DNA of 64,000 nt from Algoriphagus locisalis (lineage in GTDB: Bacteria > Bacteroidota > Bacteroidia > Cytophagales > Cyclobacteriaceae): NCBI RefSeq assembly GCF_900116615.1, contig NZ_FPBF01000002.1, positions 558,001 to 622,000 of the forward strand. The letters run 5' to 3'. How positions within the stretch are numbered: position 1 is the first letter of the stretch; every line of letters starts with the position of its first letter. Shown piece after piece: positions 51,408 to 61,225 of the stretch. A program made the position numbers and the translations under genes. The notes beneath the pieces are model-generated. The model was not told the origin of the DNA. It searched no databases and saw only the letters and a program-made list of their open reading frames with translations.

Positions 51408-51884
51408 ATGGCAACTTCTCTTAAAAGCCTAAGTGCACATTCCTCTAAAAACGTTCAGGATATCAGTGGTAAAACCTTTGGGATCATCGTATCCGAATGG
51501 AATGAAGACGTGACAGAAGCACTTTATTCTGGTGCATACCAGACACTTATTGAAAACGGTGCAAAAAAAGAAAACATCATTCGCAAGAATGTTCCTGGAT
51601 CATTTGAACTAACCCTTGCTGCTCAATGGCTAGCCCAAGAAGAAAGCATTGACGCAGTAATCTGTTTAGGATGTGTCATCCAAGGTGAAACCAAGCACTT
51701 TGATTTCATCTGTGATGCGGTGGCGCATGGGATTACAAATGTGGCCTTGAAATATAATAAGCCGGTGATTTTTGGAGTATTGACCCCAAATACTCAGCAG
51801 CAAGCCATGGATCGCGCTGGAGGAAAACATGGTAATAAAGGCGACGAAGCAGCAATTACAGCTGTGAAAATGCTTGGATTCTAA
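51408..51884 (+). CDS. ribH: 6,7-dimethyl-8-ribityllumazine synthase
   Basis: The 158-residue enzyme makes the riboflavin precursor lumazine from the ribityl-pyrimidine and a butanone phosphate. Family patterns are VSEWNEDVTEALYSGA (about 29-44), VPGSFELTLAAQWLA (about 62-76), and CLGCVIQGETKHFDFICDAV, where the phosphate site and the catalytic His (His in TKHFDF) lie. It is a capsid- or pentamer-forming enzyme of normal length. The heptameric repeat ends 23 bases before it. Confidence 0.95.
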   Translation: MATSLKSLSAHSSKNVQDISGKTFGIIVSEWNEDVTEALYSGAYQTLIENGAKKENIIRKNVPGSFELTLAAQWLAQEESIDAVICLGCVIQGETKHFDFICDAVAHGITNVALKYNKPVIFGVLTPNTQQQAMDRAGGKHGNKGDEAAITAVKMLGF

Positions 51885-51918
51885 GACAAAAACCTATTAA
51901 CCTATAATCTTCAACAGT

Positions 51919-53238
51919 ATGAAAATCATGAAATTTGGAGGCACATCCGTGGGCCGTCCAGAACGCATGCACCAGGTAAAAGACCTAATCACCCGCGGTG
52001 ATGAATCAAAAGTCGTAGTTCTTTCTGCTCTTTCCGGTACCACCAATTCATTGGTAAGCATTGGAGAAGCCCTAGCAGCTGCAGATAAAGTTTTGGCAAA
52101 GTCTAGAATCGATGAGCTTCATGCGCATTACAATGACTTTTACCCAAAATTGGTAAAGACTGAAGCAGCAAGAGAAAAGGCTCAAGAGATCATCAAAGAG
52201 CACTTTGAGTTTTTGAATATACTTTTGAGAATCTCTTTCAACGAGGCTATTAACCGCGATATTCTTGCTCAGGGAGAATTACTTTCTACCAAGCTATTTC
52301 ATACCCTTTTGGAGGAGTTGGAGATCCCTGCGGTATTCCTTTCTGCCTTGGATTTCATGAGTATTGATGAGAATTCTGAGCCGGAACTTCAGAAAATCTC
52401 TGATAAACTTAAAGCAATTCTTTCCCAGCATCCTGACGACACTATTTTTATCACTCAGGGTTTTATCTGCAAAAACCACCTGAATGAAGTTGATAACCTG
52501 AAACGTGGCGGATCTGATTACACGGCTTCACTTGTTGCAGCAGCAATCCAAGCTACGGCTTGCGAGATATGGACTGATATTGACGGCATGCATAATAATG
52601 ATCCTCGTATCGTGGATAAGACACGTCCAATTGCAGAAATGTCTTTTGACGAAGCAGCCGAGCTTGCTTACTTCGGAGCGAAAATCCTTCACCCAGCATC
52701 TATCTGGCCAGCCCAGCAATTTAACGTACCAGTGAAATTGCTGAATACCATGCAGCCTGAAGCTCATGGAACGCTGATAAAAGCTGAAGTGGATTCGGTT
52801 GGTGTAAAAGCAATCGCTGCCAAAGACGGGATCACTGCAATCAAAATTAAATCCAGCCGCATGCTGTTGGCTTATGGATTTTTGAGAAAGGTGTTTGAGA
52901 TTTTCGAAAAATATAAAACTCCGATCGATATGATTACCACTTCAGAAGTGGCAGTATCAGTGACAATTGACGATTTAAGTCATTTGGAACATATTTTGGA
53001 AGAGCTTGGAACATTCTGTAGTGTAGAAGTGGATAGAGATCAGACGATTATTTGTATCGTTGGAAATATGGTTTCCGAAAGCAAAGGAGCGATCCAATCC
53101 GTGATTGATTCGCTCATAGAATATCCTGTGCGTATGGTATCCTTCGGGGGAAGTCGCCATAACGTTTCCGTTTTGGTAGATTCCAAATTCAAAAAGGAAG
53201 CACTGCAAAGTCTAAATCAAGACCTGTTTACTTGGTAA
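51919..53238 (+). CDS. Aspartate kinase
   Basis: The 439-residue enzyme phosphorylates aspartate for lysine, methionine and threonine synthesis. KIMKFGGTSVGRPERM (2-17) is the kinase signature, GGSDYTASLVAAAIQA (about 196-211) binds the substrates, and two ACT domains follow (about 295-435). It is monofunctional, without a homoserine dehydrogenase part. It follows ribH by 34 bases. Which amino acid inhibits it cannot be told. Confidence 0.93.
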   Translation: MKIMKFGGTSVGRPERMHQVKDLITRGDESKVVVLSALSGTTNSLVSIGEALAAADKVLAKSRIDELHAHYNDFYPKLVKTEAAREKAQEIIKEHFEFLNILLRISFNEAINRDILAQGELLSTKLFHTLLEELEIPAVFLSALDFMSIDENSEPELQKISDKLKAILSQHPDDTIFITQGFICKNHLNEVDNLKRGGSDYTASLVAAAIQATACEIWTDIDGMHNNDPRIVDKTRPIAEMSFDEAAELAYFGAKILHPASIWPAQQFNVPVKLLNTMQPEAHGTLIKAEVDSVGVKAIAAKDGITAIKIKSSRMLLAYGFLRKVFEIFEKYKTPIDMITTSEVAVSVTIDDLSHLEHILEELGTFCSVEVDRDQTIICIVGNMVSESKGAIQSVIDSLIEYPVRMVSFGGSRHNVSVLVDSKFKKEALQSLNQDLFTW

Positions 53239-53243
53239 AATAC

Positions 53244-53270
53244 ATAGCCGGCCTAGCGTCGGCTATTTTA
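53244..53270 (+). terminator. Terminator after the aspartate kinase gene
   Basis: Stem ATAGCCG (53244-53250) / CGGCTAT (53260-53266), then T-rich. Confidence 0.75.
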
Positions 53271-53299
53271 TTTAGACTCATTCTTAGTACTTTTGAGGG

Positions 53300-53626
53300 A
53301 TGTCAGCGGAAAACGATAAACCAGGCTTTCTTCAACGCCTACAAACCAAATGGAAATTAGATAGCCTGCTTCAGGTTGTATTGGTTTTGGTGGTTTTTGC
53401 CTGCACCGGATTTACCATTCTTTTTATTAAGAATCCTATTCTTGACTTCTTCGGTGTAGAGAAAGGCGGATTTGTCAACACGATTCTTTATTTACTTTTA
53501 GTTCTACCGCTCTATCAGATCTTCCTGCTTATTTATGGCTTCATTTTCGGCCAGTTTAAATTCTTCTGGGAAAAAGAGAAACAGATTTTCAGGAGGATAG
53601 GAGGATTGTTTTCTAGAAAGAAATAG
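53300..53626 (+). CDS. Two-helix membrane protein (DUF6787-like)
   Basis: The 108-residue protein opens with an amphipathic segment KPGFLQRLQTKWKLDSLLQ, then two membrane helices (about 24-46 and 63-87) and a basic tail with KFFWEKEKQIFRRI. This pattern is common in Bacteroidota and Cytophagales as a small uncharacterised membrane protein. No function is known to me. Confidence 0.75.
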   Translation: MSAENDKPGFLQRLQTKWKLDSLLQVVLVLVVFACTGFTILFIKNPILDFFGVEKGGFVNTILYLLLVLPLYQIFLLIYGFIFGQFKFFWEKEKQIFRRIGGLFSRKK

Positions 53627-53652
53627 ACGCATTTCAGAATCCCCTTAACTTT

Positions 53653-53673
53653 TACTAACTTCTCGCGTTAGTA
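53653..53673. promoter_or_regulatory. Inverted repeat operator before higBA
   Basis: TACTAAC (53653-53659) / GTTAGTA (53667-53673), perfect, 7-base spacer, ending 12 bases before the toxin start; a likely binding site for the HigA-type antitoxin. Confidence 0.6.
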
Positions 53674-53685
53674 GATTGAACTCAT

Positions 53686-53967
53686 ATGATTCTATCATTT
53701 GGATCAAAGGAAACTGAAAAGATTTGGAATGGTATCAGAGTGAAAAAATTACCTCCAGACATTCAGCAAACCGGTCGAAGAAAGTTAAGAATGCTGAATA
53801 ACTCGCAAGAGATTGGAGATTTGCTTATACCTCCGTCCAATCGATTAGAAAAACTAGCAGGAAATTTCGCTGGTTATTATAGTATTCGAATTAAAATTCA
53901 ATGGCGAATAATTTTCAAGTGGGAAAACGGAAACTCAACACAGGTAGAAATAGTAGATTATCATTAA
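53686..53967 (+). CDS. higB: HigB-like ribonuclease toxin
   Basis: The 93-residue RelE-superfamily toxin has ETEKIWNGIRVKKLPPDIQQTGRRKLRML and IRIKIQWRIIFKWENGNSTQVEIVDYH, the plasmid-killer/HigB pattern with the C-terminal YH. It would cut ribosome-bound mRNA. The toxin is first and the antitoxin starts five bases after it, the typical higBA order. An inverted repeat lies just upstream. Confidence 0.9.
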   Translation: MILSFGSKETEKIWNGIRVKKLPPDIQQTGRRKLRMLNNSQEIGDLLIPPSNRLEKLAGNFAGYYSIRIKIQWRIIFKWENGNSTQVEIVDYH

Positions 53968-53971
53968 CAAA

Positions 53972-54274
53972 ATGGAAAAATTAGCAAACATACATCCGGG
54001 AGAAGTTTTGAATTTGGAGTTTTTAGTGCCTCTAAATATCACTGCGTATCGATTATCTAAAGACCTTAATATCCCTCAAACTAGAATTTCAGAGATTATT
54101 AAAGGAAATCGTAGGATTACTGCAGATACAGCTCTCAGACTGAGTAAATATTTTGGAAACTCAGCTAAATTCTGGCTTGGCCTACAAAACGACTATGATA
54201 TCGAAGAAGAAGCAGCTCAAAAAGAAAAAGAACTGAATCACATTAAGCACTTCGAAGAAAAGAATGTCGCTTAG
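53972..54274 (+). CDS. higA: HigA antitoxin (XRE family)
   Basis: The 100-residue protein has a helix-turn-helix of the HigA type: HPGEVLNLEFLVPLNITAYRLSKDLNIPQTRISEIIKGNRRI (about 8-49), then ADTALRLSKYFGNSAKFWLGLQNDYD. It neutralises HigB and represses the module by binding the upstream inverted repeat (inference). The gene ends eight bases before the recG stop on the other strand. Confidence 0.92.
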   Translation: MEKLANIHPGEVLNLEFLVPLNITAYRLSKDLNIPQTRISEIIKGNRRITADTALRLSKYFGNSAKFWLGLQNDYDIEEEAAQKEKELNHIKHFEEKNVA

Positions 54275-54282
54275 CTTTCAGA

Positions 54283-56376
54283 TCAGGAAATCCTACTCCA
54301 ATTTACAGCAGTGTTCTTCTGTTGCTTGATCTGTCGGAGAATTGGCGCATTTTCCGGCTGAAGCAATTCCGGATCATTTGCTAAAAGTTGCTGTGCTGCA
54401 TCCCTAGCCAAAGTCAAAATCGGCGCATCCTTACTCAGGTCAGCAATTAATAAATCCGTGATTCCACTTTGCTGGGTTCCCATCAGATCCCCAGGACCAC
54501 GCAATCGCAAATCCACATCGGCAATCTCAAAACCATCATTGGTGCGAACCATCGTCTCCAATCGCACCCGCGAGTCCTTAGAAAGCTCATACTTGCTCAT
54601 TAGGATGCAATAACTCTGCTCAGCGCCTCTTCCCACTCTGCCACGCAGCTGATGCAGCTGAGACAACCCAAAGCGCTCAGCATTCTCTATGATCATCACC
54701 GACGCATTTGGAACATTCACTCCCACTTCGATCACGGTGGTCGCAACCATGATTTTTGTTTCCTCTTTCACGAAGCGCTGCATTTCATACTCCTTAGCAT
54801 CTGCTTTCATGCTGCCATTCACTATGCTGATTGGATAGTTAGGAAAAGCACGGGAAATACTTTCGAAGCCGTCCATTACATTCTTCAAGTCCATCTTTTC
54901 AGACTCTTCGATCAATGGATAGACGATATAAACCTGCCTGCCTTTTTTAATTTCTTCATTGATAAAGCCGAAAACCTTCAGTCTGTCTTTGTCATAGCGA
55001 TGCACAGTCTGAATAGGCTTTCTCCCTGCCGGCATCTCATCGATCACCGATACATCCAAGTCTCCGTAAAGTGTCATCGCCAGCGTCCTAGGGATTGGAG
55101 TCGCGGTCATGACCAGAACATGAGGAATAAAAGCCTCATTCTTAGCCCAAAGTTTCGCCCGCTGAGCTACGCCAAATCGGTGTTGCTCATCGACGATTGC
55201 TAAAGCTAAGTTTTGAAACTGAACCACATCTTCTAAAAGTGCATGCGTCCCGATCAGGATTTTGAGTTCTCCGGAAAGTAATTCATCATGAATTATTTTT
55301 CGGGCAGACTTCTTAGTCGAGCCAGTCAACAAAGCAATTTTCAGCCTCATCATATCGGCAAATTCCTTCAAGCCTGCATAATGCTGTGTAGCCAAAATCT
55401 CCGTCGGAGCCATCAGACAAGCTTGGGCGCCCGAACTGATCGCAATCAAAGCACAAATAAAAGCAACCATTGTTTTGCCACTACCCACATCACCTTGAAT
55501 CAAACGATTCATCTGCTTACCCGATTTCATATCTCCGTAGGACTCACGAATTACCCGCTTCTGAGCATTGGTAAGCTCGAAAGGAATATGATTGGTATAA
55601 AACTCTGTGAGTAGCTCTGTATTGTTTAAAATCTGACCTCGAAACTTTTCAGTTCGAGTCAATTTTAGCATCAAAAGACGAAGTTGTAGGTAGAAAAACT
55701 CCTCGAATTTCAATCGCTTTCTAGCCCGTTGTAGAAGATTAGGCTCTGTGGGGAAATGGATTTGTCGAATAGCCTCCTTTTTCCCAATGAGCTGGTACTG
55801 CTGCAAAATATCCGCAGAAATAGTCTCCTGAATATGTGGAAAGCAAACTTGGACCAACTGATCCATGATTTTGGAAATCCCTTTGGAATCCAAAAATCTT
55901 GCTTTCAGCTTTTCTGTGGTAGAGTAGACGGGCTGGAAATTATTTCTTTTCTCATTTGCTGAGGTAAGCGGCTCCATCTCGGGATGTGCTATGCTCCACT
56001 TTCTGCCAAATTGAGCTGGTTTCCCCAGAAAAACATAAGCTGCACCTGGAGCAATATTCTTTTGAACCCAAGCAATTCCTTTGAACCAGGTCATTTCCAT
56101 TTCACCTGTTTCATCAGCTACATGCGCGACGAGTCGCTTTTTATTACCCATTCCAATGAGCTCCAGTTTTCGGATTTTGGCAACAATCTGAACAGATTCC
56201 ATATCTGAATACAGTTCTCGGATCTTAAAAAACTTCGTTCTATCCTCGTAGCGAAACGGGTAATGCTGCAAGAGTTCCCCGAAGGTGAAAATATTCAACT
56301 CCTTGTTGATCAGAGCGGCACGCTGTGGACCTACTCCTTTGAGAAATTCTATTTTAGTGTCAAAAAAACCGGACAA
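54283..56376 (-). CDS. recG: ATP-dependent DNA helicase RecG
   Basis: The 697-residue superfamily 2 helicase has the N-terminal wedge/OB domain, Walker A GDVGSGKTMVAFI (about 296-308), DEQH box (IVDEQHRFG), and motifs V and VI (ATTVIEVGVNVP, QLRGRVGRGAEQS). It regresses stalled forks and Holliday junctions. Length is normal. It is convergent with higA. Confidence 0.96.
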   Translation of the reverse strand: MSGFFDTKIEFLKGVGPQRAALINKELNIFTFGELLQHYPFRYEDRTKFFKIRELYSDMESVQIVAKIRKLELIGMGNKKRLVAHVADETGEMEMTWFKGIAWVQKNIAPGAAYVFLGKPAQFGRKWSIAHPEMEPLTSANEKRNNFQPVYSTTEKLKARFLDSKGISKIMDQLVQVCFPHIQETISADILQQYQLIGKKEAIRQIHFPTEPNLLQRARKRLKFEEFFYLQLRLLMLKLTRTEKFRGQILNNTELLTEFYTNHIPFELTNAQKRVIRESYGDMKSGKQMNRLIQGDVGSGKTMVAFICALIAISSGAQACLMAPTEILATQHYAGLKEFADMMRLKIALLTGSTKKSARKIIHDELLSGELKILIGTHALLEDVVQFQNLALAIVDEQHRFGVAQRAKLWAKNEAFIPHVLVMTATPIPRTLAMTLYGDLDVSVIDEMPAGRKPIQTVHRYDKDRLKVFGFINEEIKKGRQVYIVYPLIEESEKMDLKNVMDGFESISRAFPNYPISIVNGSMKADAKEYEMQRFVKEETKIMVATTVIEVGVNVPNASVMIIENAERFGLSQLHQLRGRVGRGAEQSYCILMSKYELSKDSRVRLETMVRTNDGFEIADVDLRLRGPGDLMGTQQSGITDLLIADLSKDAPILTLARDAAQQLLANDPELLQPENAPILRQIKQQKNTAVNWSRIS

Positions 56377-56461
56377 GGAAAATTGATTTTTGGGTTAGGA
56401 CAAATTAAACCCACCCAGTCCAATTGCCAATAAAAATGACTGGAATTGTCTGAAATCAATT

Positions 56462-57526
56462 TCAGGATTGTGTGATTGACTTCCAGATTTTCTCTAGCTC
56501 GGACTTACTTGCTTGGGTGTTTTTCAGCAAAATCATTTGATTCTTGGCACGATCAAAGTTCTGCTGTGGATATTCTACTTTGTAATACACATTGCCTTGT
56601 AGGTGATCTGTGAAAAAGCGAAGTCCCATAATGCAAATCATTACTTCTCCGGCTATCAAGAGCGACTGGCTTTCCTCAGCTGTTGCCAAGGTTTTAACCC
56701 CTTCCCAATAGCCTTTGATTAATTGCTCGAAAACTGGAATTTCTAACTGGATTCTTTCCCAGTTTCGGCTAGTCTCGGATTCGGAACAAGCCACCGTTCG
56801 CACCAAATCACCAAAATCATACATCAAATACCCACTCATCAGGGTGTCCAGATCGACCAAAGCCTCTACTTTTTGTAGGTCATGTGAAAAGATCAGGTTA
56901 TTGATTTTGGTATCGTTGTGCGTAAGACGGGTTGGAAGGATGGATTGGAACTTTTGGTAAGCTTCAATAAGATCCTTTTGACTCAAGTAGAATTCCAGAA
57001 CATCTTGATCTTCCTGAGAAAGTGTTTCTTGTCCAGCGGCCACCTCTTGCAGCTTTGCGAAGCGCAAATCCAATCTGTGAAAATCCGGAATACATTCCTG
57101 CAATTGATCTGTATCTACAACTTTGCCCCATTCTGCAAAAATCCCATAAGCTTTGGCTGCCAAATAGGCTTGATCCAACGCACTGATTTCTTGGATCGTC
57201 TGACCAGAGACAAATTTAAATAATCGAAAAAGGCGTCCGTTCACCGTAGTTATCAACCTATTATTTGAATTCAATAGAGGTAAAGGAAGCTGAAAAGGCA
57301 AAAAAGTATCGTTCCCTTGGGATTTCACCAATCGCTGATTATGCGAAATGCGCTCAGGAAATTGGAACACGCCATTGTTGAATTCCTGCAAAATAAATTT
57401 AGAATCTCCAGACTCTATCAAATAGGTACCGTGGATCAGCCCTGCTCCGAAAGCCTTAAATTGGAAATTTTCAAAAGGATGAAATTTGTAATTGGCAAGA
57501 ATGCCAGCCATCTGTTCCTGATTCAT
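56462..57526 (-). CDS. Aminoglycoside-phosphotransferase-fold sugar kinase (NahK-like)
   Basis: The 354-residue kinase has the APH/choline-kinase catalytic loop THNDTKINNLIF (about 217-228) and the metal Asp in ALVDLDTLMSGYLMYDFGDL. The N-terminal segment IHGTYLIESGDSKFILQEFN then FPERISHNQRLV resembles N-acetylhexosamine 1-kinase (NahK). It probably phosphorylates a sugar at C1. Antibiotic resistance is not implied. The nucleotidyltransferase at 47.2 kb could use its product. Confidence 0.82.
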   Translation of the reverse strand: MNQEQMAGILANYKFHPFENFQFKAFGAGLIHGTYLIESGDSKFILQEFNNGVFQFPERISHNQRLVKSQGNDTFLPFQLPLPLLNSNNRLITTVNGRLFRLFKFVSGQTIQEISALDQAYLAAKAYGIFAEWGKVVDTDQLQECIPDFHRLDLRFAKLQEVAAGQETLSQEDQDVLEFYLSQKDLIEAYQKFQSILPTRLTHNDTKINNLIFSHDLQKVEALVDLDTLMSGYLMYDFGDLVRTVACSESETSRNWERIQLEIPVFEQLIKGYWEGVKTLATAEESQSLLIAGEVMICIMGLRFFTDHLQGNVYYKVEYPQQNFDRAKNQMILLKNTQASKSELEKIWKSITQS

Positions 57527-57571
57527 GGCCCAAAGCTATAGCTTCACGTTCAATTCAGAATTATAAGGCAC

Positions 57572-57601
57572 AAAAAAAACCGATCAGTTTGATCGGTTTT
57601 T
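57572..57601. terminator. Terminator of the propeller lipoprotein gene
   Basis: Stem AACCGATCA (57578-57586) / TGATCGGTT (57590-57598) with A8 on the left and T on the right; works on the minus strand for the gene ending at 57620. Confidence 0.85.
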
Positions 57602-57619
57602 GAAAATATTTTAGAAAAA

Positions 57620-59116
57620 TCAATCGTTTTGATAAACTCTCAAAAACCCATCATCCTCTGAACTCACGACTAATAAGGGTTTTCCATTTGGACTTTCATC
57701 CGCGGAAATAAATAACACTCCTTCTGGAGCATCGCCTGTTTCCAAAACCTGCACAAAAGTAAACGAAGAAGTTCCAGTCAACTCATACACCATTACAGCA
57801 TCCACTCGCTCCAACCCTACGAATACCAACGTTTTTTCATTGATCATCCCGATCGTTACTCCTTCAGGTTCTACTCCTTTATTATCGCCTCTACCGTCAT
57901 CATATAGATTTGGAGCTACTGCTAAAAAGTCTTTCTCCAAACTGTTGTAATCCATCACCATCGCACCACTGTTGCCATCCCAAACTGTAAAAGATCTAGC
58001 TCCTATGCCATAGAGTTCTTCAAATATGCCATCATTATTTTCGTCTCCGGCGCTAGTGGTCACGGTATATCTACCCAAATTCTCATCCTTTTGTAGCTCT
58101 TCAGCATCTGGAAAAGCCACAGGATCAAGCTCCAGATCTTTTACTCTTTCTTCCTCAGCATAGCCATCATAATCTCTGGTATCGCCTTCATTCACCGTGA
58201 TCAGGTAATTTGCACCATTTACTGCATAGCTAGCCAAAGCATCTGGCAAGAAATATGAAAGCAACGGCCAGCTTTTAAGGCTTACCTCATCATCCCTGTC
58301 GCTAGCATCCAATTCATTTCCAGCAATGGAATTATCTTTTAATCCAAAAGGAAAAACATCCGTGATGGTTTTAGTGCTCAAGTTCACCTTGGCCATTCCG
58401 TTATTTTCCTGCAAAGTCACCCAAGCAAATTCAGAATTTTCATCAATTGCCACGTATTCTGGCTCCACATCCTGAGCCAAAGTCGCACCTGGCCCGAAAA
58501 CTCTAAAGCCATTTGACATCAAAGTTGCCTTCTGACTTTCGAAGCTTTCAAAACCAAGCGTCACAACTGAAAAGTTGGAATTCACATCTATCACTGATAT
58601 TGAACCTACGGGATCAATCGTGTATTCGTCATTTGGCTCACCTTCATTGGCAGTGACAATGTATCGTGCATTTGGGCTGAATGTCACCATATCCGGCAAA
58701 GCACCTACTGTAACCTGTGCAATTGGAGTTGTCAAATCACCTGTGTTGTACACGATCACCGTACCATTATTCGTTTTGGTATCCGCTTCCACAGCCATAG
58801 CAAGCATTCCATCCTTCACAGCCACACTATTCACTCCTCCGCCAAATTGGGTCACGTCAATAGAACTGCTGATCACAGGGCTGAGTGGATCAGAAAAATC
58901 CACAACATCCACCTTCGAATCTTCGCTGTTGTTTACTACGAAGAGCTGATTGGTCTCTGGGTCAAACGCCGTAATTTCAGCAGCTGCCGCTCCACCTATT
59001 TGCAAAGAGGAAATTTGGCTAAAATCTATAGTTGTAATTGGAGTTGGTGTGGGGTCACTCTCATTACAAGCTACCAGTGCTGAAAAAAGCACGATTGATA
59101 AATATCTTTTCTTCAT
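57620..59116 (-). CDS. Choice-of-anchor I family beta-propeller lipoprotein
   Basis: The 498-residue protein starts at MKKRYLSIVL, where a lipobox LVAC (Cys17) is close; the longer frame would spoil the signal. The mature part has repeated propeller strands (for example VDVVDFSDPLSPVI, GTVIVYNTGDLTTPI, MVTFSPNARYIVTANEGEPND, KTLVFVGLERVDAVMVYELTG), as in the choice-of-anchor I/alkaline-phosphatase-like surface proteins. ANEGEPND and NEGDTRDYDGYAEEER are conserved calcium-type loops. The function is unknown; it is probably exposed on the outer membrane or in the periplasm. Confidence 0.82.
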   Translation of the reverse strand: MKKRYLSIVLFSALVACNESDPTPTPITTIDFSQISSLQIGGAAAAEITAFDPETNQLFVVNNSEDSKVDVVDFSDPLSPVISSSIDVTQFGGGVNSVAVKDGMLAMAVEADTKTNNGTVIVYNTGDLTTPIAQVTVGALPDMVTFSPNARYIVTANEGEPNDEYTIDPVGSISVIDVNSNFSVVTLGFESFESQKATLMSNGFRVFGPGATLAQDVEPEYVAIDENSEFAWVTLQENNGMAKVNLSTKTITDVFPFGLKDNSIAGNELDASDRDDEVSLKSWPLLSYFLPDALASYAVNGANYLITVNEGDTRDYDGYAEEERVKDLELDPVAFPDAEELQKDENLGRYTVTTSAGDENNDGIFEELYGIGARSFTVWDGNSGAMVMDYNSLEKDFLAVAPNLYDDGRGDNKGVEPEGVTIGMINEKTLVFVGLERVDAVMVYELTGTSSFTFVQVLETGDAPEGVLFISADESPNGKPLLVVSSEDDGFLRVYQND

Positions 59117-59449
59117 GTGATAAAAGTTAAATTGGTTAAAAATCAAAGCGCAAGTACACACTTTGATTTAACCTCATCATGAATCTGAGATTAGCCTTTG
59201 GTTAAGAATGATCGAACTGGTGATTAGATTACTTAATATTAGAATGCAGTTGCTGGCTTTTAGTAGCATTCAATTTCTAGGTGAAGAAGCGTATATAATT
59301 TCGATTAAATGCCGACTTGCCAAAATTCTGAGCAATCTTCGACAAAGCCTTTTCCTGTTTGCTAGAAAATAAATACATTAGCAAAATTTATCTTTTAAGT
59401 AGAAAGCAATTTTCGAAAAAATTTAAAGAACTTGTAAATACTAATCATT
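59117..59449. other. Gene-free gap between divergent genes
   Basis: About 330 bases between the propeller lipoprotein and the sodium:solute symporter. It must hold both promoters, but I see no convincing TAnnTTTG on either strand, no array and no strong hairpin. Confidence 0.5.
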
Positions 59450-61225
59450 ATGAACGTAACCGCCATAGACTGGGCGATCATTGCCGCTTTCTTTATTATT
59501 TCCCTTCTGATAGGGCTTTATACTTCGAAGCAAGCAGGATCCTCTGCCAAAGAATTTTTCCTCTCAGGTAGAAATATGCCTTGGTGGTTATTAGGTGTTT
59601 CCATGGTAGCAACCACTTTCTCAGCAGATACCCCAAACTTGGTAACCGATATTGTAAGAAAAAATGGTGTTGCAGGTAACTGGGCCTGGTGGGCATTCTT
59701 GCTGACCGGTATGTTGACCGTATTTGTCTATGCAAAACTCTGGAGACGATCTGAAGTTACCACCGACTTAGAATTCTATGAATTACGCTATTCTGGCAAA
59801 GGAGCTGCTTTCTTGAGAGCCTTCCGAGCAATCTATCTCGGTGTTTTCTTTAACGTGGTAATCATGGCAACCGTGTCACTTGCCGCTATCAAAATAGGTG
59901 GTGTTATGCTTGGCCTTACCCCTATTCAAACCTTATTGATTGCATCTATAGTCACTGTGGTTTATAGCTCTCTTGGAGGTTTAAAAGGCGTTTTACTGAC
60001 AGACTTTTTCCAGTTTTTCATAGCGATGATAGGTTCTTTCGGGGCGGCTTATTTTATCATTGACCTTCCTGAGATTGGGAGTTTGAATAACCTTTTGACT
60101 CACGAAAATGTGGCTGGGAAACTTGATTTCCTTCCAGATTTCTCCAATCCGAATGCATACATTCCACTTTTCCTGATGCCAATCGCCATCCAGTGGTGGG
60201 CAACATGGTATCCAGGTGCTGAGCCTGGAGGAGGAGGGTACATCGCCCAACGTATGCTTTCTGCAAAAGATGAAAAAAATGCAATTGGAGCAACTTTGTT
60301 TTTCAACATTGCTCACTATGCCATGCGTCCATGGCCTTGGATTTTGATTGCGCTCGCGTCCTTGATCATTTTCCCGAATATATCAGACTTACAGACGGCT
60401 TTTCCGAATATTCCTGTGGATAAATTAGGAGACGATTTGGCCTATTCTGCCATGCTTACCTACCTGCCCACAGGTTTGATAGGTATTGTTTTGGCATCCT
60501 TGATTGCTGCAGTGATGTCCACACTTTCTACGCATTTGAACTGGGGGTCTTCCTACATCGTGAATGATTTCTACTTAAGATTTATGAAGCCAGAAGCTTC
60601 AGATAAGGAATTGGTTGCAGTAGGTAGAATTTCTACTGTGGTGTTGATGATCCTTTCCGCAGTTTTAGCATTAGCTCTTTCAAGTGCATTGGATGCATTC
60701 AATATTTTACTTCAAATCGGTGCAGGTACTGGCTTGATCTTTATCCTGAGATGGTTCTGGTGGAGAATCAACGCCTATACAGAGATCTCCGCAATGGCAA
60801 TTTCATTCGTGGTAGCTATTTTCTTTGAGGTGATTAATCCAAAAGTAGAATGGATTATGATTCCAGAAAACCAGGCTTATTTGAAGTTGATTTATAGTGT
60901 AAGTATCACCACTATTGGCTGGTTGATCGTGACGTTTATAACTGCTCCTGAAAAAGATGAAGTGCTACTTTCATTTTACAGAAAAGTAACTCCTGCTGCC
61001 TTTGGATGGAAAAAAGTGCTCGATAGATATCCAAATGAGCGCCAGGTGATCGGTCGATTGCCTAAAGAAATCGGACTAATGATGATCGGCTCAGTGATGG
61101 TTTATGCAGCTTTATTTTCCACTGGCTTCTTTATTTACGGTAATATGCTCGGCGGATTTATAGGAGGAGCCATCGCTCTAGTAGGGGGAATCATTATTAT
61201 TAGCTCCTGGAAAAAAATGAGTTAA
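59450..61225 (+). CDS. Sodium:solute symporter family protein
   Basis: The 591-residue LeuT-fold transporter has about 14 membrane helices. The first segments AAFFIISLLIGLYTSKQAGSS and FFLSGRNMPWWLLGVSMVATTFSADTPNLVTD are family signatures, and ASLIAAVMSTLSTHLNWGSSYIVNDFY is the conserved Na2-site helix. Substrate (sugar, organic acid or other) is not evident. It ends four bases inside the gldD stop on the other strand. Confidence 0.9.
   Translation: MNVTAIDWAIIAAFFIISLLIGLYTSKQAGSSAKEFFLSGRNMPWWLLGVSMVATTFSADTPNLVTDIVRKNGVAGNWAWWAFLLTGMLTVFVYAKLWRRSEVTTDLEFYELRYSGKGAAFLRAFRAIYLGVFFNVVIMATVSLAAIKIGGVMLGLTPIQTLLIASIVTVVYSSLGGLKGVLLTDFFQFFIAMIGSFGAAYFIIDLPEIGSLNNLLTHENVAGKLDFLPDFSNPNAYIPLFLMPIAIQWWATWYPGAEPGGGGYIAQRMLSAKDEKNAIGATLFFNIAHYAMRPWPWILIALASLIIFPNISDLQTAFPNIPVDKLGDDLAYSAMLTYLPTGLIGIVLASLIAAVMSTLSTHLNWGSSYIVNDFYLRFMKPEASDKELVAVGRISTVVLMILSAVLALALSSALDAFNILLQIGAGTGLIFILRWFWWRINAYTEISAMAISFVVAIFFEVINPKVEWIMIPENQAYLKLIYSVSITTIGWLIVTFITAPEKDEVLLSFYRKVTPAAFGWKKVLDRYPNERQVIGRLPKEIGLMMIGSVMVYAALFSTGFFIYGNMLGGFIGGAIALVGGIIIISSWKKMS

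Noticed and set aside
54652..55203. 183-codon open frame opposite recG
   Set aside because: It lies inside recG; the translation is His/Phe-rich without structure typical of a real protein.
56462..57526. Aminoglycoside resistance gene
   Set aside because: The fold is shared, but the N-terminal pattern matches hexosamine kinases and the context is housekeeping.
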